From positions 1-24,938 of the forward strand of contig JAKFVJ010000501.1 of the NCBI GenBank assembly GCA_021732245.1: DNA of 24,938 bases, written 5' to 3'. The number at the start of each line of letters is the position of its first letter. Position 1 is the first letter of the stretch. The notes under the pieces were generated by a model. The model did no database searches. It saw only the letters and a program-made list of their open reading frames with translations, and was not told the origin of the DNA. The translations under genes and the position numbers were made by a program. Shown piece after piece: positions 1 through 6,241 of the stretch. The stretch is from Candidatus Obscuribacterales bacterium (lineage in GTDB: Bacteria > Cyanobacteriota > Vampirovibrionia > Obscuribacterales > Obscuribacteraceae).

Positions 1-226
1 AAACATTAGAGACTCCGCTAGCCATGCACATGGGAAATACCCCACTAAATATCTTTCTATTACTAAATAGAACTTCGTAAGTTTAAGTAACACATTCCTC
101 AGTTCAATCAGATTTTTAATTAGGCGAAACCAAACCTAGACACTACCAGATAAGCATTTCCATTCGGCGCAGACCGAGGAAGTGCCGACTACTTTTGAGC
201 TGAGTTCATTACCAAGGAGACTATCT

Positions 227-520
227 ATGACAAATTCGAATGACAAGAAAATCAAGCGACTGCGCCAATTCCATAGCGATTACAAAGAACAAATCGAAAA
301 GTACAACGTAGCCAACGTAGCCGCAGCATCGGACTATGCAAATGGCTCAGGCACCTGGATCTTGTTCCGTGATCCCACAGATCTGGAAAGAGCTAAACAG
401 GACAACCCATTTCCAGCTCAGATTTACGGCTATGTATATCTTGAGCTAGTCATCCCCTATCCAGAACTTGCTATCTTCCTTTGGACAGATCGCTGGCCTG
501 CCCCAGGCGCAACCGAATAA
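227..520 (+). CDS. hypothetical protein, 97 aa
   Basis: I do not recognise this protein. The start is placed at the ATG at 227 because AAGGAGA at 214-220 lies 6 bases upstream. An in-frame GTG at 182 has no ribosome site and is less likely. The N-terminal third is Lys/Arg/Gln rich and probably helical (NDKKIKRLRQFHSDYKEQIE). The rest is aromatic and Pro rich (IYGYVYLELVIPYPELAIF) and ends in PAPGATE. That hydrophobic stretch is interrupted by charges and prolines, so it is more likely beta structure than a membrane helix. It is the first gene of a run of small + strand genes separated by palindromes. The 226 bases before it show no other gene and no convincing promoter. Confidence 0.65.
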   Translation: MTNSNDKKIKRLRQFHSDYKEQIEKYNVANVAAASDYANGSGTWILFRDPTDLERAKQDNPFPAQIYGYVYLELVIPYPELAIFLWTDRWPAPGATE

Positions 521-543
521 AGTAAGTACAGTTAACAAACCCA

Positions 544-603
544 TGCACCCAGCTATTGAGGACAGCCAACCTGCGGGTTGATTGTCCTCAGTCAGCGCGT
601 GCA
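544..603 (+). repeat. 60-nt palindromic inter-gene element, copy 1
   Basis: A nested hairpin lies 23 nt after the previous stop. The outer stem is TGCAC/GTGCA, followed by GCT/AGC, an 8-bp stem TGAGGACA/TGTCCTCA and an inner stem CAACC/GGTTG around a TGCG loop. Nearly identical copies are at 1948 and 2768, and a half copy is at 6498. It is followed by ATTCACAC and then CAATTGGAGAAC, which contains the ribosome site of the gene at 638. It has no T-tract, so a classical intrinsic terminator is unlikely. A folded 5' leader, processing or mRNA-stability element is more plausible. Confidence 0.8.
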
Positions 604-637
604 TTGTGATTCACACTTTTCAATTGGAGAACATAAC

Positions 638-1474
638 ATGGATACAACGAATGTTTTGCTTTGTGCCTTTATTGCTGCGGCCTTTTGGCTCTGTTTTTTA
701 GGTCCCAAGCCTAAGGTCAAATCGGAGTGCCAAAGGGACAAGAATACAGGAGAGCTTAAGACAGAAACAGAAGAACAAACCACATCTGGACCTGCAAGCG
801 TACCAAACAAATTCAAACTGAAACCTCGGGAAGGAACACGTCTGGAAGACGTACCAGGTTTACCACCTGCATTTGTGGAAGAGATGAAATCTACAGGTCG
901 CACTACTGTTGAGGATGTATGGTGTACTATGCATGCCGTTCCAGATGCATTCAAGCGACAGATCTGCCCAGAACATCAGATGGACGCCATGGAACTTGAA
1001 AAAACCTTGCGAGCCTATGTCCCTCAGTCGTTACAGGATCGCCAGTTCGCAATAACTGGTGAGGAGTGGGCTTCCGATGGTCCAGAAAAGCCAGATGAAA
1101 TTGGCTATAACGAAGCGACATTTCCCGCGACTGGAAACATTTACATCAACGTAGATGGTAAACTCCCGGACTCAGTGACCGTATCTACTGGTCGCTATCT
1201 TGTCTTTGTGCGCTCCTCCGGACTTTGCGGTGGACAGCGCATAAAAAAGGGACCAACTGTACCTGCTAAGGATTTTCTGCGGGTGCTTTTGCCTATAGAA
1301 AACGAGAGAGTTGCTGTCACATTGCCTGACCAGCCTGAGAATACTGACCTTGTCGAAGTATTCCTGTTCAAGGCCGCACCCGGTTCATTTGGCGAAATTG
1401 AGATTCAGTTCGCACCAATGAACCCAATGTGTGATCCATACCCGCCCGAAAAAGTTCCATATTTCATCGACTAA
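638..1474 (+). CDS. membrane-anchored protein with helix-hairpin-helix motif, 278 aa
   Basis: The start is the ATG at 638, 8 bases after GGAG (626-629). Longer in-frame readings run back through the palindrome at 544-603 and are rejected. Residues about 5-22 (NVLLCAFIAAAFWLCFLG) form one hydrophobic segment, either a membrane anchor or an uncleaved signal. A charged low-complexity linker follows to about residue 60. Residues about 69-95 (LEDVPGLPPAFVEEM, then GRTTVEDVW) have the spacing of a helix-hairpin-helix motif, a common non-specific DNA-binding element. The C-terminal half looks beta rich and is not recognised. An anchored HhH protein recalls ComEA-like DNA receptors, but the order and the remaining sequence do not allow that name. 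The function is unknown. Confidence 0.7.
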   Translation: MDTTNVLLCAFIAAAFWLCFLGPKPKVKSECQRDKNTGELKTETEEQTTSGPASVPNKFKLKPREGTRLEDVPGLPPAFVEEMKSTGRTTVEDVWCTMHAVPDAFKRQICPEHQMDAMELEKTLRAYVPQSLQDRQFAITGEEWASDGPEKPDEIGYNEATFPATGNIYINVDGKLPDSVTVSTGRYLVFVRSSGLCGGQRIKKGPTVPAKDFLRVLLPIENERVAVTLPDQPENTDLVEVFLFKAAPGSFGEIEIQFAPMNPMCDPYPPEKVPYFID

Positions 1475-1505
1475 TAGCTCAGGTCCCTGATACTGCGCAT
1501 TATGT

Positions 1506-1537
1506 TGCACCAGTGGCGAGAGTCCGCTACTGGTGCA
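1506..1537 (+). other. 13-bp hairpin after the 638-1474 gene
   Basis: TGCACCAGTGGCG (1506-1518) pairs with CGCTACTGGTGCA (1525-1537) with one G-U pair and a 6-nt AGAGTC loop. It starts 31 nt after the stop and has no T-tract. The sequence is unrelated to the 60-nt family but occupies the same place relative to the gene. Confidence 0.7.
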
Positions 1538-1638
1538 GCTTGCGTGTTGCCCATTCATTCCCCTATCTGCACTAACTTGCGGTGGGGCCGGTGAAAGTCT
1601 GGTGCTGTACATGAACACTGAGAAGGAGATTAACACAC

Positions 1639-1866
1639 ATGTGGAAACTACTTGATCTTATAGACGTGCTATTTACCTGGTGCGGGTGCCGACATTTTCT
1701 TGGGGAATCGTGGCGCGAAACTGTGCTTGAATGTAGACGTACGAAGGGTGAGGACGCGCTTAGCGATGCTCAGAAGCTTGTTCGAAAACTCTTTACTAAG
1801 AAAAAGGCTGAGGAAATGGAAGCCCTCCTGAGGCGATACTCTGCCAGAGAGGCACGGAATGACTAA
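1639..1866 (+). CDS. hypothetical protein, 75 aa
   Basis: This is a small protein of unknown function. The start ATG follows AGAAGGAGA with good spacing. The N-terminus (MWKLLDLIDVLFTWCGCRHF) is amphipathic to hydrophobic and has a CGC pair. The rest is strongly basic and helical, ending in KKKAEEMEALLRRYSAREARND. No membrane helix is convincing. The leader between 1475 and 1638 holds the hairpin at 1506-1537. The gene sits alone between palindromes on both sides, like the other members of this array. Confidence 0.6.
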   Translation: MWKLLDLIDVLFTWCGCRHFLGESWRETVLECRRTKGEDALSDAQKLVRKLFTKKKAEEMEALLRRYSAREARND

Positions 1867-1883
1867 CAGACTGAAAGCAAGGA

Positions 1884-1930
1884 ACAGGTTTGACCTGTAC
1901 CCCTAGAAGGCATCGCGATGTGACCATCGC
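1884..1930 (+). other. two small hairpins after the 1639-1866 gene
   Basis: ACAGGT/ACCTGT (1884-1889 with 1893-1898, 3-nt loop) and GCGATG/CATCGC (1915-1920 with 1925-1930, TGAC loop) lie between the stop and the second 60-nt palindromic element. Neither has a T-run. They add to the pattern of dense secondary structure in the inter-gene segments. Confidence 0.5.
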
Positions 1931-1947
1931 CCAATACTAATAAGCCT

Positions 1948-2007
1948 TGCACCTAGCTATTGAGAACAAATAACTTGCGGGTTGGTTGTTCTCAGCCAGT
2001 GCGTGCA
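1948..2007 (+). repeat. 60-nt palindromic inter-gene element, copy 2 (variant)
   Basis: This copy has the same length as copy 1, with 10 substitutions and no gap. The main stem changes from GAGGAC/GTCCTC to GAGAAC/GTTCTC, so a G-C pair at element positions 18/43 becomes A-T. Most other changes keep pairing through wobbles. The downstream ATTCACAC and CAATTGGAGAAC boxes of copy 1 are also kept here, ahead of the gene at 2042. Confidence 0.8.
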
Positions 2008-2041
2008 GCGTCATTCACACACCAATTGGAGAACATAAGTT

Positions 2042-2383
2042 ATGAAAAAGATAGCTAATATGACCAAACGAAAACTCATTCGCTTACTGAAACAAAGATG
2101 TCCCGAATCTCTGAACGAGGATACTAAGCGGGTAATTAAATCAGACTATGAGCAACTTAAACGTACCAACCGTTTCAAAATGGAAGTGTTTGAAACAGAG
2201 TCCGTCGATGGTGTCAATGAAGTCTATGATTTCATAGTCAGCAAAGATGGGCTTCCAGTCATACAAACTTTGCGGGATGCCCTACGCAGCACAACGGTGT
2301 CTGCAACACCGGTATTCATAACACCCAACAAGTTTTATGTTGGCATACCGTTCCTCATAATCGTAAAGTCTGAAGCTTTCTAG
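2042..2383 (+). CDS. hypothetical protein, 113 aa
   Basis: I do not recognise this protein. The start is the ATG at 2042, placed 8 bases after GAGAAC of the shared CAATTGGAGAAC box (2023-2034). A second in-frame ATG lies six codons further on (MTKRKL). The N-terminal half is basic and helical (MTKRKLIRLLKQRCP, then KSDYEQLKRTNRFK). The C-terminal half is beta-like and hydrophobic and ends in YVGIPFLIIVKSEAF. It shares its complete leader with the gene at 638, yet the two proteins show no similarity by eye. The gene stands alone, with a perfect 14-bp hairpin shortly after its stop. Confidence 0.6.
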   Translation: MKKIANMTKRKLIRLLKQRCPESLNEDTKRVIKSDYEQLKRTNRFKMEVFETESVDGVNEVYDFIVSKDGLPVIQTLRDALRSTTVSATPVFITPNKFYVGIPFLIIVKSEAF

Positions 2384-2408
2384 GGCGCAAGCATGATGGT
2401 TTATTTTG

Positions 2409-2442
2409 TCTGTGAGCTGCCATAGGAGGCAGCTCACAGACG
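2409..2442 (+). other. perfect 14-bp hairpin after the 2042-2383 gene
   Basis: GTCTGTGAGCTGCC (2409-2422) and GGCAGCTCACAGAC (2429-2442) are perfect complements around the loop ATAGGA. CAAGC at about 2389 and GCTTG at about 2443 could form an outer stem. There is no T-tract after it on the + strand. It lies 26 nt downstream of a stop codon. Confidence 0.75.
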
Positions 2443-2534
2443 CTTGGTCAGCCTGATGTTCACCACACAGGAGAGAGAGCACAACAATTAGGAAAGCACC
2501 TTGTCTCACACGTCTCAACCGGAGGAAAGCGCAA

Positions 2535-2768
2535 ATGGACCATATTAAGAAACTGGACCGTGCCAGGAAGTTACGTAGCCTTGATGATATTGAGCAATCG
2601 AGGGATCAATATCCAGCGCTTGCCGCTGCCAAGCCAGGGGAGTTCGAACAATTGCTGAAAGAACTTCGAGCTAATATCGAGAGCGAGCCCGAGGACTTGA
2701 ACACACAGAATGAGTTGCTATTCAAGTTGACTACACTTCTCGGTATCTGGGAGAAGCACAAGTACTAA
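2535..2768 (+). CDS. hypothetical acidic helical protein, 77 aa
   Basis: The start ATG follows CCGGAGGAAAG, a strong Shine-Dalgarno sequence. The protein is predicted to be wholly helical, with charged residues throughout (KKLDRARKLRSLDDIEQSRD, and later EQLLKELRANIESEPEDLN). It has no cysteine and no membrane segment. No family is recognised. The stop codon TAA ends exactly where the third copy of the 60-nt palindrome begins, so the element directly abuts the coding sequence. Confidence 0.6.
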   Translation: MDHIKKLDRARKLRSLDDIEQSRDQYPALAAAKPGEFEQLLKELRANIESEPEDLNTQNELLFKLTTLLGIWEKHKY

Positions 2769-2827
2769 GCACCCAGCTATTGAGGACAGCCAACCTGCGG
2801 GTTGATTGTCCTCAGTCAGCGCGTGCA
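2768..2827 (+). repeat. 60-nt palindromic inter-gene element, copy 3
   Basis: This copy matches copy 1 at 59 of 60 positions; the only difference is the first base, which here is the last A of the preceding TAA. All stems are intact. Unlike copies 1 and 2, the sequence after it diverges at once. The next gene uses a different ribosome site (AAGGAGGG) rather than the CAATTGGAGAAC box. Confidence 0.8.
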
Positions 2828-2870
2828 TACAAATAAAGCACTGAGGCAACACCTAAGGAGGGAAAGAACG

Positions 2871-3329
2871 ATGACAAAGTATCTACAGGTATTACTGGTT
2901 TCCATATTTTTGTTATGGACAGTAACTCTTGGGACGTCAGTCGCATATGCGGACGGAGAGAGAATTACAGGAACCATCAATCGGATCAACAAGAATGTCA
3001 ATGGCCCCTTTGGAAGGTTGTACGAACTTGACTTTATCCTGGTCGGCGATAACCGCATGTTTGCTACGAGACAGTACGCAAACTGGGAAAAGAATTTCAT
3101 GGTATTTGCGCAGCATGGTGATCGCGTGACGTTTGAAGTGGGTTACACATCCGCTGACGGCACAGTCGTTGTGCGGAATTTCGAATACGCGCCGGTAGCC
3201 CCGCCTGTCCAAAACGTGCCAGTGAAGCCCGCCGCCGAGCAGAAAAAGGCATTACCGGCAAAACGTAAAGCCGTTGGAAATAACACAACAATTGGAGAAC
3301 GCAACTATGAGCAAATCCAAAAACGATGA
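2871..3329 (+). CDS. secreted hypothetical protein, 152 aa
   Basis: The start is the ATG at 2871, behind AAGGAGGG (2855-2862). Residues 1-27 form a clear signal peptide: a Lys near the N-terminus, a hydrophobic core (VLLVSIFLLWTVTLG) and a signal peptidase I site after AYA, before DGERITG. The mature part begins with a short beta-rich domain of about 75 residues (ITGTINRINKNV, then RLYELDFILVGDNRMF) that could be an OB-like barrel. A Pro/Ala/Lys-rich tail follows. It probably acts in the periplasm or outside the cell. Its last 23 bases overlap the next gene, whose ribosome site lies inside this gene, so the two are probably translationally coupled. The function is unknown. Confidence 0.7.
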   Translation: MTKYLQVLLVSIFLLWTVTLGTSVAYADGERITGTINRINKNVNGPFGRLYELDFILVGDNRMFATRQYANWEKNFMVFAQHGDRVTFEVGYTSADGTVVVRNFEYAPVAPPVQNVPVKPAAEQKKALPAKRKAVGNNTTIGERNYEQIQKR

Positions 3330-3570
3330 CCGCAGATCATTCATCGTGCTTTTCAATAGAGAGCTGCCTGTCAATAGACGGAAGGAGATTGCGCGTGCAA
3401 TCGCCAAGCTCCCGAAAGTGCAGAACGTGGACTTGAGTGATGCGAAGCGCGTCGCACGCCTCAAGGTCACTGTGAGCGATGGACGCTCGCAGCGAAGGTT
3501 AATGCGCGAAGTAAAACAAATGCATGGTGTCTATGAGACCGAGCAGATCACGTACATGCACACGCAGTAG
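3307..3570 (+). CDS. hypothetical protein with possible ferredoxin-like fold, 87 aa
   Basis: The start is the ATG at 3307, 7 bases behind GGAG of the third CAATTGGAGAAC box (3289-3300), which here lies inside the upstream gene. The predicted order is strand (SFIVLFNREL), helix (NRRKEIARAIAKL), strand (VQNVDLS), strand (VARLKVTVSD), helix (QRRLMREVKQM), strand (YETEQITYM). That is the beta-alpha-beta-beta-alpha-beta order of small ferredoxin-like domains such as ACT or HMA. There is no CxxC metal motif. The fold is inferred from pattern alone. The gene overlaps the secreted-protein gene by 23 bases in another frame. Confidence 0.6.
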   Translation: MSKSKNDDRRSFIVLFNRELPVNRRKEIARAIAKLPKVQNVDLSDAKRVARLKVTVSDGRSQRRLMREVKQMHGVYETEQITYMHTQ

Positions 3571-3601
3571 ATGCCACGACCTTGGCCTTGTTGCTGAGCT
3601 T

Positions 3602-3636
3602 TGGAACAGACAGGCTAGGGGTCTGTCTGTTCCAAG
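3602..3636 (+). other. perfect 13-bp hairpin after the 3307-3570 gene
   Basis: TTGGAACAGACAG (3602-3614) pairs perfectly with CTGTCTGTTCCAA (3624-3636) around a 9-nt loop. It is followed directly by the first copy of a second repeated palindrome family at 3637. No T-run follows this stem. Confidence 0.75.
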
Positions 3637-3683
3637 ATGCTTGCTGATGCCCCGCTGTATGAGCGACTGCCATCAGCAGGCAG
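3637..3683 (+). repeat. second palindromic element family, copy 1
   Basis: TGCTTGCTGATG (3639-3650) pairs with CATCAGCAGGCA (3672-3683) through one T-G pair. An inner CGCT/AGCG stem encloses GTATG, so the whole element folds as a two-level hairpin. A near-identical 48-nt copy is at 5483. A T-run (TTTTTT at about 3693-3698) follows this copy, so it might also work as a terminator. Confidence 0.7.
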
Positions 3684-3871
3684 CCGTGCATGCTTTTTTG
3701 AATACCAATCACCACGACTATTCGTCGGACAAAGTTGTGACTGACGGCGGCCTCAATAACTCTCGTTTGCTGAGGAATATGTCCGTAGGGAATTTACCTT
3801 CTAGCACCGCAGCTAAGGAGAGGCAGCCAATTGGATTTCGATACAAATCAATAAATATAGAGGATGATCTT

Positions 3872-4483
3872 ATGGACTTGAAACTATTCTGCATCAACCC
3901 ACCCTCTGTCGGTGGTGATTTTTTGGAAGAAGCCACTCGTAGACTTTACGCGCGCATAGGCGCAATCATTACCGACAGCGATCTTGCCCCTAATGTATTG
4001 CCGAACTCCTTAAATGTGTCGACAGAAGCATGCTTGATCTTCATTGTTTGTACCGAAGACGCGATGAAGACAATCCGCGAACGACTCCAGGGCTTTGGCT
4101 CACTCGGCGATATCCGGGCAAGAGTCATAAACGACTCGCTGACCGCTGAAGACTTCAGTCTGTACTCTGCACAGACTCCCAAGCCCGTTGAGTCAAACAC
4201 GCCGGATCCCTCGGACCGTTTCCATTTCATCCCAATGCCTCCGCGCCCGCCGCACATACTAGGACGCAACGAAGGTCGTTGCATCTGCGGCACTGTGTCC
4301 TATTTGGAGAGCCCTGCAACAGAATGCAAGACCTGCAAAAGACTTCTCCTGCCCAGAGGCGTCACTCAAACAGCAAGACCTAATGGCGACGAGCGAGAAT
4401 ATGTCTTTTTCAAATCCGACGGTTCAATCTTGGGCACCGACAAATTCGAACCAGGACAAAAGAGGCATCCTTGGTTTGGATGA
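3872..4483 (+). CDS. hypothetical protein with C-terminal zinc ribbon, 203 aa
   Basis: The frame is open from 3524, but the early part runs through two palindromes and cannot be coding in a normal sense. I place the start at the ATG at 3872 behind AGAGGA (3859-3864). An upstream in-frame ATG at 3779 is possible, with a GAGGA too close to it. Residues about 1-95 are an unrecognised mixed domain (DLKLFCINPPSVGG, then ACLIFIVCTEDAMKTI). A Pro-rich linker follows at about 102-130. Four cysteines at about 137, 139, 152 and 155 (CIC and CKTC) form a likely zinc ribbon. The tail is polar. The protein may bind a nucleic acid or a protein; the function is unknown. Confidence 0.65.
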   Translation: MDLKLFCINPPSVGGDFLEEATRRLYARIGAIITDSDLAPNVLPNSLNVSTEACLIFIVCTEDAMKTIRERLQGFGSLGDIRARVINDSLTAEDFSLYSAQTPKPVESNTPDPSDRFHFIPMPPRPPHILGRNEGRCICGTVSYLESPATECKTCKRLLLPRGVTQTARPNGDEREYVFFKSDGSILGTDKFEPGQKRHPWFG

Positions 4484-4538
4484 ATCATATGCAACAAAAC
4501 ACAGTTAGACCCACGCAAAAAATCTAAGGACGCAAACA

Positions 4539-5462
4539 ATGACCAAGCTCAACTCCATAACACTAGAAAAAATTCCTTCACGATTTCGAGTCAGAGAAGC
4601 CATACCGCAGCCAAATTCAGAGCAACTCAAACAGACAATCCTTGCGCTTTCTGATCGCGTCACGCGTTTGTTGCCAATTGAGCAATTTGAAAAGGAAAAG
4701 CTGCTCAGGCAGCTGCAACCTCTAAAACGAGAGTTGGCAGATGCCACCGCGGACCGCATAGACTTAGGCTTTTTAAAAGCACAGCGCCGCCAAAAATCCT
4801 TTCAAATTGACAGCAAGTCCCATAGCAAACCGGTCAATTGCCTCGTGCCTAAATTTGCCCTGTTCACACCGGGCAGTGCAATCTGTTCTTTCTCAGCTGA
4901 AGTGACCCATGACAGGTGGCGCAGCCGGCCGCCATCAGTTGTCACCGCAGATGGAACCCTAGGCCGCCTCTTTGGGCTGTGGGATAACATGCCAGAACCA
5001 TATTTTGGAAAGGAGTGGTGGAGACAGGAAGATGGCAGAAAGCTGTGGCAACAGGTTGATGAACGAAGTTCTCGGCAATGGGAATACGCTACTTCTCAGA
5101 TAGTCGACTTTCTGAAAACAAGCGACCGCACAGCAACAAGCCTCTTCCGAATGCTCGAATATGCCTGGAGGTTTTCGCACTTCAGTACATCATTCCAATT
5201 TACCGTCTCGACCGCCTTCACGGGCGGACTTCCCGACGACATCCGAGAGCAGATTCCTGTTTGGCAACAGCTATACGATGAAGTGTTAATTTGTCGCGAA
5301 GCAGCTGATTGGACTGCTAACGTCGAAGTACAACCCATCAGCGCCAATATAGACCCTCTTGTCATTGGAAGAATCGATGGTGACTACTGGCTGACCGCTA
5401 AATTCGACACGACCAACGCCGAAGAGTGGGTAAGCAACGAATGGACTTTGCGCCGTAGCTAA
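4539..5462 (+). CDS. hypothetical protein, 307 aa
   Basis: The start ATG lies 7 bases behind AAGGA (4527-4531). This is the largest gene of the array. Residues about 25-75 are helical and charged (EQLKQTILALSDRV, then EKEKLLRQLQPLKREL) and could form a coiled coil. The remainder is rich in Trp and aromatic residues (GKEWWRQEDGRKLWQQVDE, then LEYAWRFSHFSTSF), with no signal peptide and no membrane helix. No catalytic motif is recognised. It follows the zinc-ribbon gene after 55 bases with no strong palindrome between them, so these two may share a transcript. The second-family palindrome follows its stop by 20 bases. Confidence 0.7.
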   Translation: MTKLNSITLEKIPSRFRVREAIPQPNSEQLKQTILALSDRVTRLLPIEQFEKEKLLRQLQPLKRELADATADRIDLGFLKAQRRQKSFQIDSKSHSKPVNCLVPKFALFTPGSAICSFSAEVTHDRWRSRPPSVVTADGTLGRLFGLWDNMPEPYFGKEWWRQEDGRKLWQQVDERSSRQWEYATSQIVDFLKTSDRTATSLFRMLEYAWRFSHFSTSFQFTVSTAFTGGLPDDIREQIPVWQQLYDEVLICREAADWTANVEVQPISANIDPLVIGRIDGDYWLTAKFDTTNAEEWVSNEWTLRRS

Positions 5463-5482
5463 TCTAACCAACCAAAAGCTCA

Positions 5483-5530
5483 GATGCTTGCTGATGCCCC
5501 GCTTGTATGAGCGACTTCCATCAGCAGGCA
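5483..5530 (+). repeat. second palindromic element family, copy 2
   Basis: This copy is 48 nt and differs from the copy at 3637 by one inserted T and one substitution. TGCTTGCTGATG (5485-5496) pairs with CATCAGCAGGCA (5519-5530), and the inner CGCT/AGCG stem is also kept. It lies 20 nt after the stop of the 307-aa gene. TTTTG follows at about 5538. Confidence 0.7.
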
Positions 5531-5635
5531 CCTGCGCATTTTGTTTCCTGTCAAAACTTTAAGCTCGAAGAAAGTCGGTTCAGAAAAACTGGCTGGACCT
5601 CGTTCTCAGTAACGAAACACTTTAGGAGAAAATCT

Positions 5636-5884
5636 ATGATTACTACCGAGATTTTAGCGGCGATTTTAGCTGCATTGTTAGCACTTAGCATATTTTGGAA
5701 CAACGAGTTCGAAGACTTTCGACAAAAGGTTTTGTGGACTACTACTACTGGCGTTCTTGGTTTGGCGGTCACCTGCCTCACAGGAGCAGTGACTGGTGCC
5801 AACTGGAGTACGGCCGAGTCATTTTGCTTTCTCGTAGCATTCATTGCTGCCGGCATGCTTGCTCCAGGAAAGAAACGTCACTAA
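5636..5884 (+). CDS. small membrane protein, 82 aa
   Basis: The start is the ATG at 5636 behind TAGGAGA (5623-5629). The ORF extends upstream through the palindrome at 5483, and that part is rejected. Three hydrophobic segments are visible: residues about 4-20 (TEILAAILAALLALSIFW), about 31-54 (VLWTTTTGVLGLAVTCLTGA) and about 62-76 (FCFLVAFIAAGMLAP). The C-terminus KKRH is basic and so probably cytoplasmic. It could be a holin-like or other small integral membrane protein, but nothing specific identifies it. A strong hairpin follows 9 bases after the stop. Confidence 0.65.
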   Translation: MITTEILAAILAALLALSIFWNNEFEDFRQKVLWTTTTGVLGLAVTCLTGAVTGANWSTAESFCFLVAFIAAGMLAPGKKRH

Positions 5885-5892
5885 AAATTCGT

Positions 5893-5922
5893 GCATGGGC
5901 AGGACTCAGTCCTTGTCCATGC
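5893..5922 (+). other. hairpin after the 5636-5884 gene
   Basis: GCATGGGCAGGACT pairs with AGTCCTTGTCCATGC with one G-U pair and one bulged T. The stem starts 9 bases after the stop codon. No T-run follows. It lies in the 75-nt gap before the ribbon-helix-helix gene. Confidence 0.6.
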
Positions 5923-5959
5923 TTCTACCACGTATCAATTTATTAGGAGACCCAAAAAT

Positions 5960-6241
5960 ATGACAACAGAATCAGACAAATCGAAGAAAAAGCGATTGAC
6001 TCTAGAATACTCTGAACCCACTTCCACTCGTTTGATTGAACTGCAGACCGAGCTTGAGCTGAACTCCCCTGTAGAGGTCCTTAGAATTGCATTGAAGCTT
6101 CTGAGCTTTTTGCTCAGACAAACGAACGACGGATGGGAAATCATCCTTCGCAAGGATGGTCATGAGAAGTGTGTGACCCCGGGCACTGTACCGGAACTCG
6201 TCAACGAACAAGGGAGAGAACACGAAAGCCGTGCGGAATAG
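5960..6241 (+). CDS. ribbon-helix-helix-type protein, 93 aa
   Basis: The start is the ATG at 5960 behind AGGAGA (5945-5950). A basic N-terminus (KSKKKR) is followed by a beta strand (RLTLEYSE) and two helices (STRLIELQTELELN, then SPVEVLRIALKLLSFLLRQ). This is the layout of a CopG/Arc-like ribbon-helix-helix DNA-binding domain that works as a dimer. A short hairpin (GWEIILRKDG) follows, as in many RHH proteins. The role may be autoregulator or antitoxin-type repressor. The gene ends in TAG at 6239-6241, and the same frame then stays open for 79 more codons (see 6242-6481). It is uncertain whether TAG is the natural end; the RHH part looks complete. Confidence 0.65.
   Translation: MTTESDKSKKKRLTLEYSEPTSTRLIELQTELELNSPVEVLRIALKLLSFLLRQTNDGWEIILRKDGHEKCVTPGTVPELVNEQGREHESRAE

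Noticed and set aside
544..603. Integron attC site reading of the array palindromes
   Set aside because: The ends do not carry the GTTRRRY / RYYYAAC core pair, the arms lack the usual L/R box layout, and no integrase is in the window.
578..637. N-terminal extension MIVLSQRVH of the 638 gene, also seen at 2802
   Set aside because: The identical peptide comes from translating the two copies of the palindromic repeat. Proper ATG starts with ribosome sites lie downstream.
3524..3871. Longer open frame upstream of the zinc-ribbon gene
   Set aside because: It runs across two strong palindromes and overlaps the end of the preceding gene; a better start with a ribosome site is at 3872.
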